This document shows, in pieces, positions 7,080 through 11,490 of a stretch of 11,490 bases of DNA (positions are counted from its first letter, which is position 1; the number at the start of each line of letters is the position of its first letter). The DNA lies in assembly GCA_934167435.1 (NCBI GenBank), contig CAKPKZ010000043.1:1-11490 (forward strand), read 5' to 3'. A program made the position numbers and the translations under genes. The notes under the pieces are model-generated. The model was given only the letters and a program-made list of their open reading frames with translations. It searched no databases and was not told where the DNA came from. This DNA is from an uncultured Clostridia bacterium. GTDB taxonomy: Bacteria; Bacillota; Clostridia; TANB77; CAG-508.

Positions 7080-8426
7080 TTGAAAGATAAAAATATAAAT
7101 GAACAAAAGAAAAGTAAAAAAGTAAAAGTAAAGAACAAGAAAAAATTAAAAACATGGAAAAAAGTATTATTAGTAATCTTGTTAATAGTATTAATATTAA
7201 TAGGATGGTTTACATATAAAACAAAGAAAAACGGTGGCGGGTTAAGTGGAATGCTAGCAACTGTAGTTGGACATGACGAAAATACAAAAAAGAATTTATC
7301 AGAAATTAAAGTACTAATATTAGGAGTAAGTAATGGAATAGAAGCTAAATTAACAGATACAATTATGGTTGCTTCTTATAATCCAAATACACAAAGAGCA
7401 ACATTATTGTCTATTCCGAGAGATACATATATAGGAAGTAATACGGCAAAAGCAACAGCTGGGCAAAAAATAAATGCTATATACAGTATTTCAGAAAATC
7501 CAGATAAAGTATTAAAAGAAGTAAATAAATTAACAAATTTAGATATAAAATATTATCTTGTTATAGAAACAGAAGCTTTAAAGGAAGTTGTTAACACAAT
7601 TGGAGGCGTAAAGTTTAATGTACCAATTAATATGGATTATGATGATACAACACAAGATTTAGCAATACATATAAAAGCAGGAGAACAAGTTTTAAATGGA
7701 GAGCAAGCAGAAGGTGTTGTAAGATTTAGGCATAATAACGATATGACATCATATCCAATAGAATACGGAGACAATGATATTGGAAGAATGAGAACTCAAA
7801 GAGAGTTTTTAAAAGCAGTAATGCAGCAAACATTAAAACTTGAAAATATTTTTAAATTAAATCAATGGTTGGAAATATTACATAAAAATGTAAAAACTAA
7901 TATTGACTTTAATGTTGCCAAAGATTATATTCCATATGCTGTAGAATTTAGTACAGAAAATTTATTAACAGATACTTTACCTGGAACTACACCAGACTTA
8001 AGAAAAACTAATAATGTTAGTATATTTGTTGCTGATAAAAAGAAGACACAACAGTTAGTAGAAGAGTTATTTTATACTAGAGATGAAACAGAAGAAGAAA
8101 ATGTGGTAGATGAAAATTCGGGGGAAAACGAAAAAAATACTACATCTAATAATCTAAGCAACATAAAAATAGAAGTTTTAAATGGAACTGGAAATAGTAA
8201 ACAATTAACAGAAGTAGTAGAAAAATTAAAGAAGGCAGGGTATAATGTTACTAAAACGGGAACAACTAATTCTACTAAGAAAACAACAATAATTAATAAA
8301 AAAGATATTACTCAAACACAGTTAGATAGTATAAAAGATAACATTGGAATTGGAACTATTTCAAATAGTAAATCAGCTTCATCAAAAGTAGATGTAACAA
8401 TTATTATAGGTACAGATTATAAATAA
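7080..8426 (+). CDS. LCP (LytR-CpsA-Psr) family cell-wall glycopolymer ligase
   Basis: This 448-residue protein (start TTG) belongs to the LCP family, which transfers undecaprenyl-phosphate-linked glycopolymers such as teichoic acids or capsule onto peptidoglycan outside the membrane. A lysine-rich cytoplasmic tail precedes one membrane helix (about 29-45). The LCP domain follows: LTDTIMVAS (91-99, with the aspartate that binds the metal in the family), SIPRDTYI (111-118), VRFRH (214-218) and GRMRTQREFL (235-244), whose arginines contact the lipid pyrophosphate. An acidic, asparagine-rich linker (about 334-358) leads to a C-terminal LytR_C domain (about 361-446) starting IKIEVLNGTG. Length and order are normal. 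The gene stands alone between its own promoter and a shared terminator. The polymer it handles cannot be read from the sequence, as no glycan genes are in view. Confidence 0.92.
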   Translation: MKDKNINEQKKSKKVKVKNKKKLKTWKKVLLVILLIVLILIGWFTYKTKKNGGGLSGMLATVVGHDENTKKNLSEIKVLILGVSNGIEAKLTDTIMVASYNPNTQRATLLSIPRDTYIGSNTAKATAGQKINAIYSISENPDKVLKEVNKLTNLDIKYYLVIETEALKEVVNTIGGVKFNVPINMDYDDTTQDLAIHIKAGEQVLNGEQAEGVVRFRHNNDMTSYPIEYGDNDIGRMRTQREFLKAVMQQTLKLENIFKLNQWLEILHKNVKTNIDFNVAKDYIPYAVEFSTENLLTDTLPGTTPDLRKTNNVSIFVADKKKTQQLVEELFYTRDETEEENVVDENSGENEKNTTSNNLSNIKIEVLNGTGNSKQLTEVVEKLKKAGYNVTKTGTTNSTKKTTIINKKDITQTQLDSIKDNIGIGTISNSKSASSKVDVTIIIGTDYK

Positions 8427-8451
8427 AAAAGGGGGCATAAGACCCTCTTTT
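8427..8451. terminator. Bidirectional terminator between the LCP and carboxypeptidase genes
   Basis: AAAAGGGGG (8427-8435) pairs with CCCTCTTTT (8443-8451) with one G-U wobble around a seven-base loop. On the plus strand it ends in four Ts plus TATTTG. On the minus strand it ends in CCCCC followed by six Ts, a stronger signal. Each stem base overlaps or touches a stop codon: the LCP TAA ends at 8426 and the minus-strand TAA of the carboxypeptidase is at 8452-8450. Confidence 0.85.
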
Positions 8452-9730
8452 ATTTGTTATAAATATATTTTGACTTTTTCTTTTTTCTTTTCTTATTTTT
8501 GGAAGTTAACATTTTGTATAAAACAAATATAACAAAAATTAACAGTACTATTTGTAAAATTATAATTGTAGAATTAGATTTATTTACGGTATGAGATGCT
8601 GTTAAGTTTGCTTTATATTCAACATCATCAATGTAGTAGCTAATTGTTCCAACAACATCGGACTCAGCAATAGGAGCAATTAAATTATCATTTATTGTAA
8701 TGTTTGGCTGTATACTATCTAAATTTTCAGATTGATTTACTATTGCTGTTATATCATCTGAAATTAATAAATCTAAGTCTTTAGTATCTTTTGTAGCATT
8801 TTTTATTTCAATTTGTTTTGCAATAGCGCCCTTTTCTCTTATTTTTTTAATTGTATAAGTATTATATCCATATTCAAATATTTTTTTTGTTTCAGTAAAT
8901 CTATAGCTTAATCCGGTGTAATCTTGTTTGGCTCCTAGTACTACGCAAATTAATTCAAAATTATCTTTATTTGCACATGATACTAAACAGTTTTTGGCTT
9001 GAGAAGTATAACCTGTTTTTCCAGCAATAGCGTATTGATAGTAATAATTACTAGCAACATTTCGTGTATCTACAGTTAGTAATTCATTAGTATTTGTAAA
9101 TACTCTTTGTTCGTATTTATTGGTTTGGGGAATTATGCAAGATTTGCTTCCAGCAATACTTCTAAAGGTAGAATTTTTCATACAGTATTGCATAATTAGT
9201 GCTAAATCATAGGCTGTTGTATAATGGTTATCGTCATGTTTTCCGCTAGGGTTTGTAAAATGTGTATTTTTACAACCTATTTCTTCAAGTTTTGTATTCA
9301 TAATTGCTGCAAAGCTTTCTATTGTTCCTCCAATATGCTCTGCTAAAACATTTGCTGCATCATTTGCTGAGTGTATTAATAATACTTGAAGTAATTGTTC
9401 AACAGTTAATTCTTCTCCAACTTGCAAAGCTGCCACTGAATATCCGGAAGGTACAGTTGAAATAGCATTATAACTAACAGTTACTTTATCATCTAAATTG
9501 CAATTTTCTATAGCAATTATGGCTGTAAGAATTTTTGTAGTACTTGCAGGATATTTTTTTTCATTTTCATTTTTTCCATATAAAATTTTACCTGTTTTAT
9601 TATCAATTAATATAGCTGATTCACAATTAACATTTAAAGAGTTAGAGTTGGTATCGGCTAAACTTAAAGGTACAAATATTGTAATTATTAAAATTAATAG
9701 TAAAAATATTTTTATAAATTGTTGTTTCAT
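8450..9730 (-). CDS. D-alanyl-D-alanine carboxypeptidase, DacF/PBP5-like
   Basis: This 426-residue serine peptidase (family S11, low-molecular-weight penicillin-binding protein) removes the terminal D-alanine from peptidoglycan pentapeptides outside the cell. All three active-site motifs are present: STTK (63-66, catalytic S63 and K66), SAN (121-123) and KTG (238-240). A signal peptide with a lysine-containing n-region and hydrophobic core covers about 1-25, with likely cleavage after SLA or nearby. After the catalytic domain (to about 290) comes a beta-rich C-terminal domain (about 295-375). A membrane helix at 388-407 is followed by a very basic tail (KNKKRKKKKSK), so the enzyme is anchored at its C-terminus by a full helix rather than the amphipathic helix of E. 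coli PBP5. The ATG at 9730 follows AGGAGA. It converges on the LCP gene and diverges from comEA. A sporulation role, as for B. subtilis DacF, is not shown. Confidence 0.93.
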   Translation of the reverse strand: MKQQFIKIFLLLILIITIFVPLSLADTNSNSLNVNCESAILIDNKTGKILYGKNENEKKYPASTTKILTAIIAIENCNLDDKVTVSYNAISTVPSGYSVAALQVGEELTVEQLLQVLLIHSANDAANVLAEHIGGTIESFAAIMNTKLEEIGCKNTHFTNPSGKHDDNHYTTAYDLALIMQYCMKNSTFRSIAGSKSCIIPQTNKYEQRVFTNTNELLTVDTRNVASNYYYQYAIAGKTGYTSQAKNCLVSCANKDNFELICVVLGAKQDYTGLSYRFTETKKIFEYGYNTYTIKKIREKGAIAKQIEIKNATKDTKDLDLLISDDITAIVNQSENLDSIQPNITINDNLIAPIAESDVVGTISYYIDDVEYKANLTASHTVNKSNSTIIILQIVLLIFVIFVLYKMLTSKNKKRKKKKSKYIYNK

Positions 9731-9754
9731 TTTTAATCTCCTAATAAAGTATAT

Positions 9755-9772
9755 AAATAATATATATTATTT
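9755..9772. repeat. 18-bp AT-only palindrome between dacF-like gene and comEA
   Basis: Positions 9755-9772 read the same on both strands (AAATAATAT and its complement). It overlaps the candidate -10 of the minus-strand promoter and the first base of the candidate plus-strand -35. In an AT-only stretch such palindromes arise easily; a regulator site is possible but unproven. Confidence 0.4.
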
Positions 9773-9787
9773 TTACAAAAAATTCAA
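9759..9787 (-). promoter_or_regulatory. Candidate promoter of the carboxypeptidase gene
   Basis: On the minus strand TTGAAT (9787 to 9782) lies 17 bases before TATATT (9764 to 9759), with a predicted start near 9752. An alternative pair in the same stretch is TTGTAA (9778 to 9773) with TATATA (9755 to 9750). The region is almost pure AT, so the choice between them is uncertain. Confidence 0.4.
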
Positions 9788-9801
9788 TTTAATTTTAAAA
9801 T
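9772..9801 (+). promoter_or_regulatory. Candidate promoter of comEA
   Basis: TTTACA (9772-9777) is followed after 18 bases by TAAAAT (9796-9801). The predicted start near 9808 leaves a very short leader holding AAGGATGTGA just before the TTG start. It interlocks with the divergent promoter of the carboxypeptidase gene. Confidence 0.4.
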
Positions 9802-9808
9802 TTTTTTT

Positions 9809-9818
9809 AAGGATGTGA
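9809..9818 (+). promoter_or_regulatory. Ribosome binding site that fixes the TTG start of comEA
   Basis: AAGGATGTGA matches the anti-Shine-Dalgarno complement AAGGAGGTGA at nine of ten positions and lies directly upstream of the TTG at 9823. No in-frame ATG is available near the N-terminus. Confidence 0.7.
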
Positions 9819-9822
9819 TAAT

Positions 9823-10431
9823 TTGAATAAGATAAATAAAAAGCAAAAAATAGTATTAATATTTGTAAGCATTTTTATTGTTTGTATAGCATACTATATT
9901 AATACAAGTCAGCAAAAAGAAAATATAATTAATAGCGAAGATACAGTAGAAGAAAATAAAATAAATACTGAAGAAGAAAAGATAGTAATACATATTTCGG
10001 GAGCTGTAAACAAGGAAGGCGTAATAGAAGTATTAAGTACTGCAAGAATAAAAGATGCAATAGAAATGGCTGGGGGAGTAAAAGAAAATGCAGATTTAAC
10101 AAATATAAATTTAGCTCAAGTACTAGAAGATGGAGTAAAAATATATATTCCGATAAAAGAAGAACAAGTATTGGAAGAGAAAACTAGTAAAAATGTAGAA
10201 GTAAATAATATTAAGTTAGAAGATTCAAATAAAACAAATATAGTAAATATAAATACAGCTAATCAAACCCAATTGGAAACATTACCTGGAATAGGAGCAT
10301 CTACAGCTTTAAAAATAATAAACTATAGAAAACAAAATGGAAAATTCAATAATATTGAGGATATTAAACAAGTTAGTGGGATTGGAGAAAGTAAATTTAA
10401 TAAAATAAAGAATTTTATAAAAGTAAAATAA
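9823..10431 (+). CDS. comEA: ComEA family DNA-binding competence protein
   Basis: This 202-residue protein (start TTG) is a membrane-anchored DNA receptor of the ComEA type, which captures double-stranded DNA outside the cell membrane and hands it to the uptake machinery. A membrane helix at about 9-27 is followed by an acidic linker. Next is an SLBB domain (about 54-110, VIHISGAVNKEGV through VKIYIP), then a second linker and the C-terminal helix-hairpin-helix domain (about 138-200). That domain opens VNINTANQTQLETLPGIG, with hairpins LPGIGAS (154-160) and VSGIGES (184-190) and the connecting helix YRKQNGKF. SLBB plus HhH is the usual Gram-positive layout and the length is normal. The pore gene comEC, often next to comEA, is absent; a symporter follows instead. 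I see no clear terminator after it. Whether the organism is competent cannot be told from this gene. Confidence 0.93.
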   Translation: MNKINKKQKIVLIFVSIFIVCIAYYINTSQQKENIINSEDTVEENKINTEEEKIVIHISGAVNKEGVIEVLSTARIKDAIEMAGGVKENADLTNINLAQVLEDGVKIYIPIKEEQVLEEKTSKNVEVNNIKLEDSNKTNIVNINTANQTQLETLPGIGASTALKIINYRKQNGKFNNIEDIKQVSGIGESKFNKIKNFIKVK

Positions 10432-10446
10432 AAATAATATTTAAGC

Positions 10447-10475
10447 TTGAAACTAAAAAAAGTTTAATATATAAT
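10447..10475 (+). promoter_or_regulatory. Near-consensus promoter of the symporter gene
   Basis: TTGAAA (10447-10452), a 17-base spacer and a perfect TATAAT (10470-10475) make this one of the strongest promoters in the window. The predicted start near 10482 gives a leader of about 54 bases. The spacer carries a small dyad, AAACT (10450-10454) and AGTTT (10461-10465). Confidence 0.85.
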
Positions 10476-10485
10476 GAAAAAAATA

Positions 10486-10507
10486 CTAGAATATAAGTAT
10501 ATTTTAG
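10486..10507 (+). repeat. Inverted repeat/hairpin in the symporter leader
   Basis: CTAGAATATA (10486-10495) and TATATTTTAG (10498-10507) pair over ten positions with one G-U wobble and a two-base gap, so about nine pairs with a four-base loop in RNA. It lies at roughly +5 to +26 of the predicted transcript, a usual place for a repressor site, and 16 bases before the AAGGAGG (10523-10529) of the gene. It has no U-tract, so it is not a terminator. Function is unproven. Confidence 0.5.
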
Positions 10508-10535
10508 CAAGCCTTTAAATATAAGGAGGCCAACA

Positions 10536-11490
10536 ATGAAGAAATTTTTATCAAATTACAAATCTACAATTATATTATTAGTTGCGATAATTGTAGGAGC
10601 AGTTATAGGAATTGTGTTTAAGGAAAAAGCAACAGTATTGCAACCGTTAGGAGATATATTTTTAAATCTTCTATTAGTAATTATAGTACCGCTAATATTT
10701 TTAACAATAACTACATCAATAGCCAAAATGCAACAACCAAAAAGATTAGGCAAAATAATAGGAACAATAGTGCTAGTATTTATATTTACTTCTATAATAG
10801 CATTATTAGTAGGATTTGCTGGTTCATATTTTGTTAAATTAGTAGAACCAGAAGATGGCAAGACTATACGTGATACGTTAGAACAAGTTGAAGAAACACA
10901 AGAAAGTGAAGAAGAAAAATTAACTATTACAGATAGAACTGTAAAACTTCTAACTGTTAATGATTTTTCAAAGTTATTATCTAAAGATAACATAATAGCA
11001 TTATTAATATTTTCTATAATATGTGGAATTGCAATAAATATGTCTAAAGAAAAAGGTAAGTTAGTGCTAGAATTTTTAGAGTCAGCAAATGTTGTAATAT
11101 CAAATGTAATAAAAATAATAATGTATTATGCACCAATTGGGTTAGGATGTTATTTTGCTTCGCTAATAGGTAGTTTTGGTTCATCAATAGCAGTGGGATA
11201 CTTGAAAACTTTTATTATATATACAATTGTTGCAGTTGCATTTTATTTTGTAATATATACAGTATATGCTTTTTTGGCAGGAGGAAAAAATGGCATAAAA
11301 TCATTTTGGAAAAATGTGTTGCCATCAACACTTACAGCATTAGCAACATGCTCTAGTGCAGCGTCAATTCCAGTAAATATAGAATGTGCAAGAAAGATGG
11401 GGGTGTCAGAAGATATTGCCCAAACAACAATACCGCTAGGAACAAGCTTTCATAAAGATGGTTCTATTATAGGATCTGTGTTTAAAATTA
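10536..11490 (+). CDS. Dicarboxylate/amino acid:cation symporter (DAACS, SLC1-like), partial
   Basis: The first 318 codons are visible; the gene runs off the right edge. The product is an SLC1/DAACS family secondary transporter, which carries acidic or neutral amino acids or dicarboxylates with Na+ or H+. The start ATG has an AAGGAGG seven bases upstream. Helices near residues 10-30, 42-64, 74-97 and 148-166 match TM1-TM4, with an acidic loop (about 101-130) before TM4. The serine-rich tip of hairpin 1 reads ALATCSSAASIP (268-279). TM7 follows with IPLGTSFHKDGS (299-310), where the sodium-binding N-M-D-G-T motif of archaeal and eukaryotic members becomes H306-K307-D308-G309-S310. The aspartate is kept, but the asparagine and methionine are replaced, so ion coupling may differ. 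The substrate-binding TM8 and hairpin 2 are not in view. It has its own strong promoter. Confidence 0.92.
   Translation, partial: MKKFLSNYKSTIILLVAIIVGAVIGIVFKEKATVLQPLGDIFLNLLLVIIVPLIFLTITTSIAKMQQPKRLGKIIGTIVLVFIFTSIIALLVGFAGSYFVKLVEPEDGKTIRDTLEQVEETQESEEEKLTITDRTVKLLTVNDFSKLLSKDNIIALLIFSIICGIAINMSKEKGKLVLEFLESANVVISNVIKIIMYYAPIGLGCYFASLIGSFGSSIAVGYLKTFIIYTIVAVAFYFVIYTVYAFLAGGKNGIKSFWKNVLPSTLTALATCSSAASIPVNIECARKMGVSEDIAQTTIPLGTSFHKDGSIIGSVFKI

Noticed and set aside
9498..9818. A 106-codon plus-strand open frame opposite the carboxypeptidase gene.
   Set aside because: It is antisense to conserved motifs (including STTK) of a clear gene, runs into the intergenic AT stretch and resembles no family.
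883..10431. Possible altered genetic code, as no complete gene ends in TGA.
   Set aside because: Ten stops are too few, and low GC favours TAA. Tryptophan is encoded by TGG and no frame needs TGA to be read as an amino acid.
10474..10518. A 14-codon open frame (MKKILEYKYILASL) ahead of the symporter, as a possible leader peptide.
   Set aside because: Its ATG overlaps the -10 element of the promoter, so it is not on the transcript, and it has no ribosome binding site.
10556..10993. A 145-codon minus-strand open frame opposite the symporter.
   Set aside because: The plus strand encodes clear DAACS helices over the whole span; the reverse frame is a serine/asparagine-rich shadow.

Overview
The window looks like chromosomal DNA from an AT-rich low-GC Gram-positive bacterium, most likely a member of the Clostridia (Bacillota). 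The reasons are the very low GC of both genes and spacers, strong AGGAGG-type ribosome binding sites, GTG and TTG starts beside ATG, purely TAA/TAG stops, and the gene families present: a DUF5711-like protein beside CvpA, a YkvI-like membrane protein, an LCP-type cell-wall ligase, a DacF-like carboxypeptidase and ComEA. No phage, transposase, CRISPR array or toxin-antitoxin gene is visible, and no gene is broken. The longest stretch without a gene is about 160 bases.

Layout from left to right. (1) On the minus strand, the 5' part of a tRNA-Arg(CCU) with its own near-consensus promoter, and a GDT1/UPF0016 cation exporter. (2) On the plus strand, a three-gene operon of a GldA-like ABC ATPase, a GldF-like permease and a GldG-like auxiliary protein, with its own promoter and an intrinsic terminator. 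(3) A YkvI-family membrane protein whose Shine-Dalgarno sequence lies in the 3' arm of that terminator and whose ATG follows the U-tract directly. (4) A promoter, a DUF5711-like single-pass protein and a CvpA-family protein as a two-gene unit, closed by a terminator. (5) An LCP (LytR-CpsA-Psr) protein with its own promoter and a TTG start, converging on a D-Ala-D-Ala carboxypeptidase across a shared bidirectional terminator. (6) A divergently transcribed comEA. (7) The first 318 codons of a dicarboxylate/amino acid:cation symporter, behind a near-perfect promoter and running off the right edge.

Most genes act at the cell envelope. The LCP protein attaches glycopolymers to peptidoglycan, the DacF-like enzyme trims peptidoglycan stem peptides, ComEA binds incoming DNA at the outer membrane face, and the Gld-type ABC system, GDT1, YkvI and the symporter are transport-type membrane proteins. 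Each transcription unit has its own signals, so this reads as a set of ordinary core genes rather than one dedicated new system. The points most worth checking are the terminator/SD overlap before the YkvI gene, the H-K-D-G variant of the sodium-site motif in the symporter, two inverted repeats near promoters, and the uncharacterised DUF5711-CvpA pair. All functional names come from motif recognition by eye; no database search was run.
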